A stretch of DNA of 64,000 bases, taken from positions 1,240,001 through 1,304,000 of the forward strand of contig JAQOTA010000047.1 in NCBI GenBank assembly GCA_029532415.1. The letters are read 5' to 3'. The translations under genes and the position numbers were made by a program. The notes beneath the pieces are model-generated. The model made no database searches. It was given only the letters and a program-made list of their open reading frames with translations, and was not told the origin of the DNA. Within the stretch, counting starts at the first letter, position 1; each line of letters begins with the position of its first letter. Positions 23,434 through 35,208 of this stretch are shown piece by piece. The DNA is from Marasmius tenuissimus. Lineage: Eukaryota > Basidiomycota > Agaricomycetes > Agaricales > Marasmiaceae.

Positions 23434-26400
23434 GGCCACCGCGTATTGATTTCTTGATGAATTAGATTATGAGCGCTCGGACTTGAACTCAATAGTGCCG
23501 AGCAGTAATAAGTAGAGAAGAGAACATTCACTTGATGTAAGCAGTTGAATCTGCCTCCCCGGCAGCGCAGTCTTCAGATGTTCCCCGCTTATCGGGGAAC
23601 CATACATAGCTGATTGCGACAGGCTCTGGATTGGTTTACTCTACATCAATGAAGACGACACGCACGTTTAAACAAGGGACTTGCATTGAAGCCTCTTCAC
23701 CTCCCGAGATAGCCAAGATCCTCGGTGCGACACCTTTTTCTGGCCAAATTGAAGAGCTAGCCCAGTAAGGTGAAGACGGAACGACCATTTGGCAGTGGGC
23801 ACTGCAGTCAAGGTGGAGTAATCGGCGACGGCGGCTAGAGCCTGGTTGTTTCGGTAAGTATCATAAATTGTTTGTAAGTAGACCAATAGCCATTGAAACC
23901 GTCTGGAGAAAATGAAGGGAGTGCACAGTGATGTTGCATACAAGGTTCGCCAAGTATGGCGGGTGATGTCGATACCAAAGTCTCCCCAGTAACAGATCTA
24001 GAAGTAAAGATCAACGTCGAGCTCAATCTTTGGCGTCTGACCGGGTGCGTACCGGTAATTCCTCAAGAGATTCAAGTGTCCTCCTCATCGAGATGTCGAT
24101 TTCAGAATCAAACTTTCACATTGAAGCGTAAAGTGTCTTGTTCCGAGTCACTGAATCGAATTTTGTAGCTTGAGTGAGGACCAATTGATGACATACGATT
24201 CGGCCTCGCGAAAGCAATGAGCCTGGTGAGAAGGATCTGGAGCAGCGCACAAGTTACACTCAAGGGAACCCGAACCCTGCAAGTTCCCGCAGCGTGGTTG
24301 AGGCTCTGCCCGAGGGACACTACCAATTAATAGGGCCACGCCGAACAGGCGTCAAGGCGTGGGTAAAAGACTCCAGGAATGGAACTGGGCGCCTAAACAT
24401 CTGATGCTTCAATATCTCCATGCCATTCAATCCACGACCCTCTGTACTTTTTGACCGAAAGCGCTCACACTGGGGGCATTTTTCTGTCAAGTAGGATATG
24501 TCGTGGTGGTGTCAAGTGAGCCAGGTCCAAGCCAGGTCCAAGCCATGGTTGTTACACCTTGGAGGGACTTAGAGAATCTTTGTTTGACAGTCCATGTTTG
24601 GTCCATTTCAGGGTCTGACACACTTGACACCACCACATCATGCCCTACTTGACAGAAAAATGCCCCCAGTGTCACACCCGATAATCACCTGGCGTAGAAG
24701 TGGGTCCTACTCGTGGTTGGTATTTTGACGCCTTGAGGCGAATACAATCTGATTCATTTTGAGGTCTCATGAATATCAAATGCCGTCTCTCACATCATCT
24801 ATCTACTTACTATTTCGAACCACTAGCTTTTTTTCGACAAGGGGAGATAGGCCCTCGACGGAAACATCGAGTTGGACACGGCCACAAGCAAGAAAACCGA
24901 AACTCTTCACGTGGGCTGGGAATCGATGCGTAGTTTCTGACTGGTAAGTACGTGTCGAACCTCTTTTCCTCTGGTCAACGATCTCAGGTCAGATCTACTA
25001 ACAGGCATCGTATCCAGCACATATGTATTCTCTGTCTTTCAAAAGCTACTCGTCGTCAAAACGTGCAGCATCAGACGCCATACGATGCTCAGAGGTCTTG
25101 AAATGATGTCAAAAATGACAGACCGCCAGTAGTGATTGATGGCCGCGACGGACCATTCCAAGCTAAAGGTCTGCTTGGGTTTTGTTCGGTATCATCGATT
25201 TGGTCTTGACCTATTCCCATAGTGGTTCACCTGCGGCCTTCGACACAGGCATATGGATCTAGAAGACCAATTGAATAACGCGATGAAACTGCAAAGTATC
25301 AAGAGGAGGCATCCAGGGTTTGGCCCCGACGAAAGGTACGTCCTTGTTTGCTTTCTCTCATATCAATTCTAATGGAAAGTCTCAGACTGCTACTTTGACG
25401 AGATTAGGCCTCAAGGCCTCAACAAACGTGCCGCATACAGCGCTCCAATCATACGTTCCACATTCAGACCCTTAGGCTACCGGTTTTTTGTTCACTCGGG
25501 ATCACCTCCTCTCCCATTTTGAGCCTCAGAACCCTTCCTCTTATTCCCTGGCTTGGGCCTCAACAATAATCTCGTTCAATCTTCCATCTCTCGACCATCT
25601 TCCAACCTCAGAAGGCCTTCTCCATACGGGCTCCCTTACCCTCATTCCTTGATTCGGCGTTCCTACCATTGTCCCTCTGCCTATTGGTTGCGGAGACACG
25701 CAGGACGGGTGGGCAGGCTGCTTTGTAATTCACAACCTCGAATCAGCCTTTTCTCTCGGGAAGCAGGATTTCAGGTGTCACCTCTGCCTCACGTATCAGA
25801 TGTACCTGGCCGGGAAAGCTATCCCTTCCACCTCCTCTCAACGCGCCGTACCACACGAAATCTCAATTCGAGCGTACTAATGTCCGTGTTGACACCAACT
25901 ATATCAGGGAATCCCTCCAGGAGACCTGTCGTGACCTGTCACTCGCGCGAGGTACCATAAAACCTGCTCACATCCAACATTGTCTTGGGCTCAGCTTGAG
26001 GTGGCCATGATTAAGGGCATGCCTCCATAATCGCCAACGTCATTCCGTAACTGCCTCCGACCATGTTGCAAGGAATCCTTCCATCGAATGGGAAGAGACC
26101 TGGTTCGCCACGGTGTTCCCCGGCTTCGTTCAGTGTCTCCGCGTCCGGGTCACACCGGCTAGCACCTCATTGCTCCACAATCGCCTCTTCCTCTGTCGAG
26201 TCGAACCTGAGCGCTCGTCGTCGAATGGCTGACTGTTTACTGTCATACTGTTCGACTCTTCTCCCTCGCCCCTCCGACCTCTCTACAAAGGATCTCGAGC
26301 TCTTCGAGTCGAGGATAGTTCTGTTGGTTGCTGCACGAATGGTCGTGTTGAGAACGTCTTGTTTTACGCTGAAAAAAAGAGGTTTTACGCTGGGTCAGCG

Positions 26401-26792
26401 ACGAGTTCGAAGTGGTTGCGCAGGCCGCATATGAAGCGATAGGTAACCCGCCTCTGACCGGATCTCATGTACTGGGAAGTGGATGGACAATGTTCGCTGA
26501 GCTTGCGGAAACGATAGATATTTTATTATCCGGCGAAACTAATTGATGTTGAGTAATTACGATATAGAGTCTGACTACACCATAAAACCGTGCCATAAGA
26601 ACATAGAACCGCTCGAGAAACAGTATAACGAGAGCTCAAGCGTCCAAATATCACGAGTTCCATGTGATCGTCCCGGGATTTGCTGGCACTTGGCATTCCT
26701 TGGTGCTCGCTGAATGGCAATCTCAACCGTCGGCATGTTATGGACGAGCCGACACCGACTTGCATGACAAGAACCCGGAACTTTTACCGAGT
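23434..26792. other. Gene-poor region with one MITE and a possible degenerate gene
   Basis: Apart from the MITE at 24467-24672 I see no intact gene. Between about 25390 and 26435 the plus strand shows protein-like stretches that shift frame (for example PSLDHLPTSEGLLHTGSLTL, FRCHLCLTYQMYLAGKAIPS, then EWEETWFATVFPGFVQCLRV), suggesting either an unrecognised gene with introns I cannot place or a decayed one. No family recognised. Confidence 0.3.
24467..24672. mobile_element. MITE, 206 bp (family A, copy 1)
   Basis: Begins ACACTGGGGGCATTTTTCTG and ends with its exact inverted complement; the inverted repeat continues inward, with few mismatches, for about 55 bp through TCAAGTAGG and GTGGTGGTGTCAAGTG. 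A second, reversed and shortened copy lies at 61299-61440. No ORF; target duplication not clear. Confidence 0.85.
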
Positions 26793-27930
26793 TTACCCGG
26801 GTGACCTGACGTTTTCATATTTCACTTTGTTGTTTTGAAGCACGAACTTCTCGCCGACGCTAGCCGCCTGAGAAGCCGTCTGTGCCCTGAGAGTCTCCGA
26901 AAAGTTCTTGATAACGTTCTTCAGCTCTGCGATCTCCCTCTCTTGACTGGAAATCAAAGCCTCAGCGCCAGATGAGACAGCCTGGGCCCTTGTCGCGCCG
27001 GGTCCGGGAGAGCCAGGTCCCTGTCGAACCGTGTTGTCCGAACCTGTCGGGCTTGGGACTTGGGACAAAGCTCGACGCAATTCGGCAATCTCATTCTCCT
27101 GCCTAGTGATAACTTCGTCCCTGAAGTGATTTCCGGAGCCACTCTCGGCGTCAGGGGTGGCGGGGAGTTGGATACGACCCGTGAATCCAAGGGACAATCG
27201 GACCTTGTAGAAGGCGTCACCTGCCTTGGAGAAAGTGTCCCGGACGTCTTGCATGGTACGGCGTCTGTAGAGCCACTCTGATAAAGGTGGAAACGTTGCT
27301 ATAAGAAAGAGGGCCACCGCTAGAGTATGCGCACGTACCGGAACTTAGGTTCTCGGGTCGAGACTGAATGTCTTTTCCATAAACCTCTATGAGGTGTTCC
27401 TGGAGGTGCAGATGGCTTATGACGATGTGGAGAACTCTGTGAAGAGCCAGTGACACTAGTAAGGTGGCCCCTGCAAGGAAGAAATTGTCCCGAGCACTGT
27501 GAGGGAGGAGATGTCAACTCAGTAAGTGAGCTTCTTCGTGGAGAGGGTTGAATATCCTTACTCTATTTTCCGACCATAGTAATAGGTCCAAGTTGGCCAC
27601 CTGTAGCGGTCGTCTCGAATAGAATAGTGGATGATGCGAACGAGTGATTCGGAGCAGAGGAATAAAACAAAAAGAGTGGAAATGCTATCATAAACGGCGG
27701 CGTGAGTATTTAGAACCGAATACCAGTCAAAGACTTGAATAAGTGGCGACATACATCAAAAGGGTCTTCAATCCACGTCTAATCGTACGGATCGACTTCC
27801 TCTCGTCAGAGGCGAAGCGATGGATGTATCTCCAGATTGTACGTGGGAGAGGGAAGAGAAGAAAAGCGAGTGTTAAGAAATCGAGAGAAAGGATGACGAT
27901 GCAAATAATGTAAGGAACATTCAGATTCAT
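26793..27930 (-). CDS. Three-TM/coiled-coil membrane protein, M family member 4
   Basis: The start MNLNVPYIICIV gives exon 1 with TM1 (LSLDFLTLAFLLFPLPRTIW). Exon 2 has TM2 (STLFVLFLCSESLVRIIHY), exon 3 TM3 (FFLAGATLLVSLALHRVLH) then IVISHLHLQEHLIEVYG. Exon 4 has WLYRRRTMQDVRDTFSKA, DAESGSGNHFRDEV, heptads RQENEIAELRRALS, the spacer PSPTGSDNTVRQGPGSPGPG nearly identical to M3, a second heptad block (SSQEREIAELKNVIKNFSET) and a tail ending NVRSPG. Introns match the other members and frames are open. M3 and M4 are each other's closest relatives by the C-terminal block. Function unknown. Confidence 0.85.
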
Positions 27931-28039
27931 GTCTTTGTATAGGCTCGGGGGGAGTGGATGAGTGAAATGATCCACCAGAGAAACAGCACAAGGTTAAAAT
28001 AGTCGAGAAAAGGTACGAATCCCACTTGCGAGCTTGTGA

Positions 28040-28080
28040 CCCGTGTACGCCGCAAAGGGATTAGAATGAATGGCTTCTTA
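28040..28080 (-). promoter_or_regulatory. M-family upstream element, copy at M4
   Basis: Gene sense TAAGAAGCCATTCATTCTAA followed by TCCCTTTGCGGCGTACACGG, 110-150 bp before the M4 ATG. Next to it is CTGCGGAAGACTGCGCA, as before M3. Confidence 0.55.
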
Positions 28081-28101
28081 CTGCGGAAGACTGCGCATAA
28101 T

Positions 28102-28125
28102 GATGTTTTGATGTTTTGATGTTTT
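28102..28125. repeat. Tandem repeat (GATGTTTT)x3
   Basis: Three perfect copies of an 8-bp unit in the upstream region of M4. Probably a minor microsatellite. Confidence 0.7.
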
Positions 28126-28909
28126 GGGCCCTGGGCTCGAGGTCTTTATCTCTCCGGTAGCGCCTCCGTAGTCGTCACCACGTTCATTCAAATGAGCCGC
28201 GATAGAGTGAAACTATAGGTCTATCATTCTCCAGAGTACGAGTCAAGCCTTGCGAAGCACGATGAAAACGCTCCCGAATCGTAGCAACCCACCCCGTTTT
28301 GATCCTCCCCATGATCAAAAGCCCTCGGGCGAAAGGGAGACGAAAGGGCCCTTAGCATTTGGACCTAGTATGGCATATGCCATGTTTATGTAGGGTCCGA
28401 ATCTCGTTCGGCAGCAATTACTTGTGCTAAGTACACTGCGGCGCAGGCAGACTGAGACGATGCCCTCACTTAGCAGTAGTATACGTCCGGGTTTGTATGA
28501 TCAATAGTTCCGGCGTCGTCATTCGATGGATGCCCAGGGTTGCAGGGACCCTGCAACAACGAGTGATGTCGATGTCCAGGGGCTGGAGGCTTGAACGGGA
28601 GAGCCTCGAGGTGTACATAGCAATACGTCGTCAACCATCTCCTTCCGAAGGCTTGAGGACGGGTGTCCTTGACAATGTCGGAGTCAGAGCTGCCGGGTAG
28701 ACCAAGTATCATGAGGATGCTTTTAAAAATCATGTTTAGATGCGATGCCCCGCGAGAGGTTCAAGGCAATCATATTTTGGAGGGACACATGGTACGTCCA
28801 CTCGTATTTCACGCTCATCGTTTGTATACCACAATTCCAACGCCATGGCCAGTAATCCAGAGTATGATATGCAAATGGCATGGATATTTTTTTATTAAAG
28901 AGGACGTGC
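28126..28909. other. Intergenic region, no supported gene
   Basis: Distal flank of M4 up to the transposon target site. ORFs under 90 codons; nothing recognised. Confidence 0.4.
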
Positions 28910-28918
28910 CTTGAGATT

Positions 28919-30148
28919 GAGGATATACCACTTGCACCATCCACCCCCTCTCGACCACTTACACCACCCGCCTCCACTTACACCACATGTGGCTCGGATG
29001 CACCCGATTCCTCAAGATACACCACCTCGACATTGGGAAAGGTGGTGTAAGATGGTAGTTGCTGATTCAGGAATGTAGCCGAATCGGAGCCGAGGCACGG
29101 GCTTGCTCACTTTAAATAGGCCCCAGTTCGACAGTGTTCAACGTCTCCCTTTTCCCCCGTCACCAGCACTCGTCGCAGTGTGAACAAATCATGTACGTAT
29201 ATATTTCAGCATAGGCTTTGACCTTGAACTCACTATGTCACATTGCCAACACATAGCTACGGCGTTGATCTTAGTATAGTAGTAGTAGTTACTGTAGCCA
29301 CTCCACATAACAGTGTATGCGTTATCTACGAAATTTATTTAGATTGTCATTCAATACGATGGCCAACGTCCTCTTCAAGCAATTCATCTATGCTAGATTG
29401 TGGCGCGACCGAGACTTCGTTAAGAACGACGAGAACCGTTGAGCAACGCCAGTCCCGGACGGACCGGTATCATTAAGTAAAGATCCAAAATGTAAGTTCT
29501 CACTCATATATTCGCTATTATCTACTGAGTTTGAAATGGGCTATAAACCCTTACTTTTCACGGGAACGCTGCGCTGGTACGCAATGGCCATATAACGTAT
29601 AAACTGGATGCACAGTTATGTCGTCCTAGTCCAGCAGCAGCGCGGCTGCCCAACCTTCCCTTCAACGTTACTTGAGCGTCAAGTTCAACTCCCCACCACA
29701 CCCCCATGGTTTCCCCGAAAACCTTTTCGGGCGATCCAAAAGTTTTGCATTATTTTTAAGGTACATACTAGTATACCTCTATAATTACCTTCCGTTATAC
29801 AATAATGACATTTGAGCTCAGAATTAGGCTACCTTCACTCACAGCGCTGCATTGCTGACAGGTGAAGAATTCTTAGAACTTAGTGATAATTGCGCGAGGC
29901 GACAGGGCAAGCACATAGAGACGACTCGGAGAGTTCCCAGATTGGAAATTAGGCACGTCGTCGGGCACATTGTCTGATTGATCTCGCCCCACTTTCAGAG
30001 ACCACTTACACCACCACCGCCTTAACACATGGTCTTTTCAGGTGGTGTATCTGGGGATTTCAGGTGCATCTGAAGCCCATATGGTGTAAGTAAGGGTGGG
30101 TGGTGTAAGTGGTCGAGAGGGGGTGGACGGTGCAAGTGGTCAATCCCG
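28919..30148. mobile_element. Non-autonomous TIR DNA transposon, 1230 bp
   Basis: The ends are inverted repeats of roughly 70 bp: both read, from outside in, ACCACTTGCACC, then (after one differing base) TCCACCCCCTCTCGACCACT, then TACACCACC and a further CTTACACCA box. The flanks carry the direct repeat CTTGAGATT at 28910-28918 and 30149-30157, a 9-bp target-site duplication. Subterminal GGTGGTGTAAG/GGTGGTGTAT boxes lie at 29041 and 30040. The interior has no ORF above about 80 codons and no transposase motif, so mobility would depend on an enzyme elsewhere. The 8-9 bp duplication fits hAT- or Mutator-type elements; I cannot decide between them. Confidence 0.85.
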
Positions 30149-30157
30149 CTTGAGATT

Positions 30158-31300
30158 CGAGAGCCTGTGCAGTGTTCACAACGTGTCACAATTCGCGACC
30201 ACGACCTACCTATAACCATCATTCAAGTTTCGTTGTCGAATAGAGCTCCAGCAACCCCGGAGGTAAATCCCTGATCAAGCTTGATGGCAGTGGTGGAGTG
30301 GGCTTGGACCAAGCTTGGAAGAGCGACCGGGCTGACAGAGTTCGCACGGTCTCACCTTCTCTTCTCACTCCCATCACGGATTCACTCGGCTCTCTACATT
30401 TGGCAGTCTTGTCGCCATTCATGTCAATATGAAAACACTGATTCACCTCGTCTTTCAAATCCTTCCGTCGAGGGGTATCAATGGTTTAGGTCGCGCAACA
30501 AAATAGTTCGGGCCATGCACGACTCACGAGTTGCACAAAGGCGAAGATGGCTCAAGAAACTGGAGTGGAAGGGATGCTCTTGACACTCGGCGAGCTTATT
30601 AGGCGATGTTCGAAGGGTATAGAAGGATCAATAGTGGCCGTGAAGAAATCCCTCGCTCAACCACCGCTCGACGCCATGATGACCGTGCTGTCTTCATTCC
30701 TATGACTAAAGAGACAGGTCTGTGTATGGCAACGCTGCTGCACATCGTCAAAAGAATGGCACTGCTGCTCGAATTGGATGTAACTCCAGTTGAGCACATG
30801 CGATGCAGTTCGACCCGTACCTTTGGCATCTCACTATCTCCTGTTTGAGTTGCGTCTGCTCTTTTGCTCTACGGAGGGTGTCGGGTGCGACTGTTACACT
30901 CGGGGGCAACCTTATCAGCTCATGCATGTATGCGACTCCGATGTTGCGCCGAAGACCCTCCATATGTACAGAGGCGGTGACTCTTCACTCCCGACATGGT
31001 GATTAAGTTGGGTTGGGCCCTGGAGGCGGGCACGTCTGCATCAAATCAGTGGCGTGTACTATGTGAGCGATCTCCCAAATTCTGCGATATCAGCCGCGAT
31101 CCCTGTCAATGCGCTCCTGTCATCCTTCTATTTCACCTCTTATGGATCATTCATTGCGCTTTAATCCCATTCCGTGGACTAAAGCATCTAATTCACCCAC
31201 ACTTCAAAGTTCATCAAACGGCGCCGTTTACCACCGCAAACACTTCATAAACGTGGACCGAAAACCGCGTCCTTTCTGCCCTCCTATACCCGTTACTCTC
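30158..31300. other. Intergenic region, possible unassigned exon
   Basis: The plus strand at 30546-30710 reads an open, protein-like stretch (AQETGVEGMLLTLGELIRRC, SKGIEGSIVAVKKSLAQPPL) and another lies near 30245-30430 (SLIKLDGSGGVGLDQAWKSD). They might be exons of an unrecognised gene, but I could not join them or find a start. Confidence 0.25.
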
Positions 31301-32762
31301 ATGAGTTCGACTTTAGTCCCGACGCCAGAAGAGCAGGCGATCCTAACCCATATTGGCACCTCGGTTCTTGTCAGTATTCTCAGCGCGATTGTTGAGAGTT
31401 GTCTATGGATCATTGGCGTCATTCTGTTCATTTGGGCAATGCGCGTTCAGATGTAAGTGCTCGCCGTAGCTTCTTAAACCTCCAACCACTTTCGTGCTGA
31501 TCCGAATGTGTAAAGATCTGGCCAAAAGTCCCCAACAGCTCCCCGAGTGGTGCTGCTAACTGTCAGCGTCTACCTCTTTATGTCGTCCACCGCACTCTGG
31601 GCAATGGATTTATATTGGGCGATCGTTGGGACTAAAACATATTTTCTCAACGTTGTTGAGGGGGTGCCGCTAGAGACGATAACAACTATCCGTAAACATT
31701 ACCAGTCACCACTCGGACTGCCTATGGAGCTTCTGTTTCTACTGAATGTAAGTTCAAGACCAGACTCGGAGAGCAAATTGTTGATCTATATCCTTGTAGA
31801 TGATCATCGGGACACTCCGTCGTGATCTGGAGAGCCTGGGTCATATGTAGCCCAAGTCGGTTGCAGAAGTTGGTGTTTATCCCAATCACAATGCTTCTCA
31901 CATCTCTTGGTATGTTCCAAGTGTGGCCACCGTGTACCAATTCGTGGTCATTAAACCCTTGACTTAGCGTTCACCGTGATATCTGCAAACTGTCTGATAT
32001 CGGGTGGCTTCTCTGGACCTACTTCACATGCAGTCGGAGCGAGAACGTGCGAATGGGGAGAGCCTATTGCGTGGGCGTTGTCTCTGCTGACTAATTTCAC
32101 GTCCACCAGTTTGATCGTGGTGGTAGCCTGGTGGGGCCTCCTGGTTCATACGCAAGGCTAAGTGAACTTACAATACTCTGAACAGGCGCCATCGTCAGTT
32201 TTTAAGAGACGGTAACTTGTCTGGCGGTAAATCAAGCACTCAGCAGATCTTAATCACACTGGTTGAAAGCGGCTTCGTCTACTGTTTAGTCTGGGTGGGT
32301 TCCTCAACAATGAATCTCTCGATGACGATGTGATGACTTCCTCCCATTGGTATCTACAGCTCACTCAACTGGATCTGTTCATCCAAGCAGACTATGCGTA
32401 TACCTTCAAATTCTTCGTCCAGGGTTTCATCGGTCCTTTTGGCGACCAAATTTCGGTTAGTCTGCAGGCATATCTTCCCTTACCGTGACCCGCGGAGCTG
32501 ATCTTGCTTTGACCAGGCAATATATGTCATGAGTATAATCGTACTCGTGAAGAAAAAACGGAGTATATCCGACCTCACCCAGGTGTTGTCGATGTCGGAA
32601 CCATCGAATCCTATGGTGTTCGCATCCCAAGGACAACAAGATCGCGGGAACGAGAACGAAACAATCTCATTTGTCCGTTCCATTACGCGTACTCGGGAAT
32701 CTTGCTCGACAGTCGAAAAGGGTGATGGACCAATTCGCGACCGAAGGAATGTGGGGAAGTAG
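31301..32762 (+). pseudogene. Seven-TM membrane protein, N family member 1, frameshifted
   Basis: Paralogue of N2. Exon 1 (31301-31452) starts MSSTLVPTPEEQAILTHIGT with TM1; exon 2 (31516-31747) has TM2 and a loop to GLPMELLFLLN. Exon 3 should begin at ATGATC 31800, but has one extra base near 31812 against N2 (N2 reads GDSVVIWRAWVI), which puts it out of frame and into a TAG. Later exons return to the expected frame: AFTVISANCLI; GARTCEWGEPIAW with TM5; QQILITLVESGFVYCLVW; FKFFVQGFIGPFGDQIS; MSIIVLVKKKRSISDL and a polar tail ending RRNVGK. Either a recent pseudogene or an assembly error at one base. Function of the family unknown. Confidence 0.7.
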
Positions 32763-34421
32763 TTTCCAACCTTGCTTGTTTCTTTATCATGTCGTTCCAA
32801 TTTCTTAGGGCAGCCAATACAGGTTTCTTTCGGCTCGAAAAGGCTGAGAATCTGAAAAAATGTATACGTCCCTACGGCTGAGATTTGAAACCACGAATTC
32901 AGCCAGCTATAGGCCATAGGTCACGGTTGACAGGAGGTACAGCTTGGTACTCCGTCCTTGATTTCATCAAGAATTTTTTCACCAATACGGACGGCAAATC
33001 AACGCGGTGAGCCTCCACTACACAATTATCCCTCCAAATTTTTGTTGATACGCACCTGAATGCCGATAGTGGTCAAGTTTAGATCCCGATTCAAAGCATA
33101 GTCACAACCATTTTTTGCTGGAGATGCGCCATTGAGAGTCCGTGGGAAATAGTCATCTCCGCGGGCCAACAGCAAATGGCCGTGACAGTCACGATCACAT
33201 TATTCAATTGGCACCACCTGTCACCACGATCATGGATCCACAAGGATCAACATCAGCTCCCACTTCATTTCTTGGTTTATCCTCATGTTGTGCCTCGTCA
33301 CTCGCTCTCTCACCCCGACCTAATGCTGAGTCTGCATCAGTGAAGAGCGCAAATTTGCAAGAGTGAGTAGGACGGTGAGCCAGCTGGCTTATTGATATCC
33401 ACACCCTACGCTGATCGAACGAATAGTTACATTCTTTGGGATCTACACTCACTCGCTTCTTCAACTCACCAAGAGGGCACATAAGCTATGGTGGCTAAAC
33501 GACTTGTTTATGCTTTCCTACATAGGCGGATATCGCGTCAATCTCCGGTTTTCAGACAGCACGAACTTATCGCACAAAACCCAGGGCTGCTCTGTTTCGG
33601 CTCGCTTGAGTTGGCCAGATACATACACGCTCTGGAATACCCTTTGGGATACTCGGTTATACGTTTTCGGTGTCAGGAACTCTCCGTCACCGTAGCTCAA
33701 AACTTGGTATAGTTATAGTTCTCAGAGGCTCTGCTTTCTATTTAGATTTCAGGTGCGCTAAAGTCATCTGATATGATTCCTGTCACCGGACATTCGTTCT
33801 GTGCGATTTTTCTTTACTTAGCTGCCGACTGAGTGGTCTTGTTTGGCTCTCTAGCCTCTGTTGTCGAGTATGTCTAACCGCATGTCTCAATTGGCTGAAG
33901 TCCAACATGGCCACCGCCCGGGCATTCCCAGATCCTCCCCAGCATTATCTACGACACTTGGAATAGAACATCGCTCGCTTTTATCCTGGCAGCAAGGGGA
34001 ACAACACCCAGAGTAGGACTTCCCGTTTTTGTAACAAATACTATCCGTGACCTCACGTTGGTATCTCGTCCGTACACGATTTAGGTGGGTCTTGCGCACT
34101 GCTCTGCAGGTTCTCACGAGCTCACAAATACATTATGTTTCCATCGACTCAGGTGATTGGATCTCCCGCCAAGGGCGATCCTGATTCAAAAACAGGTCGC
34201 TGTCTAAACGCTTCGCGATTGGGTTAGGCGACCTCTAAATTGGACTAGACAAGGGCTCCGGTTCATGTCGCGGAAATTACCTTCAAATACACATCGCTAT
34301 CAGAAGGTAGCCATACACGAGTTCTAGAAATTCGGGGTTTGAATTATACCCCTTTTTGTAGATTGGTACTCGGGCTGTTCATTTATGACTGCCACTTCCA
34401 CGATTTTCTCCCATCGTATCT
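32763..34421. other. Intergenic region, no supported gene
   Basis: 3' flank of N1 and 5' flank of the ICMT gene. A plus-strand stretch near 33500-33690 (SYIGGYRVNLRFSDS, SWPDTYTLWNTLWDTRLYVF) looks protein-like but has no start, splice context or relative here. Confidence 0.3.
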
Positions 34422-35208
34422 ATGGTGCCCTTCATCCCTAGTCGCCTTCTCAAACTGCTACTTCTACTCTCCGACGCTTTGTGTATGCGTATCACAGCGA
34501 CACCACCCAATTCTCCGCTCCCAGCAGCGGGCACAGTAATCCCCGACTGGAGAGAAAGATTCCTGAAAAGTTTGGCCATCCCATCAAGATTTCTGAGGGT
34601 GAATGGTCTCCCGTTCTAATTTTCCAGCACATATCCTGATTCCTGATCCTTCCAAGTTCCTTTCCTGGTCGGCGATGTTCATGGAGTTCGGGGCTGTCGT
34701 CGCCTCTCTCATTCCGGATGGGCCAATCTCGAGGGTGATCTTATTTCTACTGGTCCCCTCGGGCGACTGCATGTCCAGAATTCGCATCACCCCAGTTCTT
34801 ATTCTCGGTAATCTCCTCACGCTCCTAGGAACGGCCCTTCGTCTATCCTGCTATCGGGCGCTCGGATCCTTCTTCACTTTCGAACTTCGCATCCAGGAGC
34901 ACCACCAGCTGGTCACAAGTGGACCCTACTCCGTTGTCCGCCATCCCAGCTATACCGGCCTGATCATGACCGTGGTCGGGGCATTTGCGAGCCATTCCTC
35001 TGGCTCGTGGGTGTCAAATTGCGGGGTACTGGAAACCTCAGGGGGAAAACTCTTGACTATCGTTTGGACCTTCATTGCTGGTGCCGTAGTCCTCAGCCTT
35101 TTCCTAAGAGTCCCGAGGGAGGACGAAATGCTGAGAAAGACGTTCGGTTCTCAGTGGACGGAATGGACGCGTCGTGTACCATATCGGCTGGTCCCTGGCA
35201 TATACTAA
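34422..35208 (+). CDS. Isoprenylcysteine carboxyl methyltransferase family protein
   Basis: Member of the ICMT/Ste14 family, integral ER-membrane enzymes that methylate the C-terminal prenylcysteine of processed CaaX proteins (Ras-type GTPases, mating pheromones) using S-adenosylmethionine. The C-terminal signature is clear: EHHQLVTSGPYSVVRHPSYTG, then a TM segment (LLTIVWTFIAGAVVLSLFLR) and REDEMLRKTFGSQWTEWTRR ending VPGIY-stop. Upstream lie VILFLLVP, LILGNLLTLLGTALRLSCY and the N-terminal part (TPPNSPLPA). The 5' exon (MVPFIPSRLLKLLLLL) must be joined by an intron whose acceptor is probably TTCCAG before 34629; the donor is not settled, so the first about 70 residues are provisional. Such genes are commonly multicopy in mushrooms, so an orthologue of yeast STE14 is not implied. 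Confidence 0.8.
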
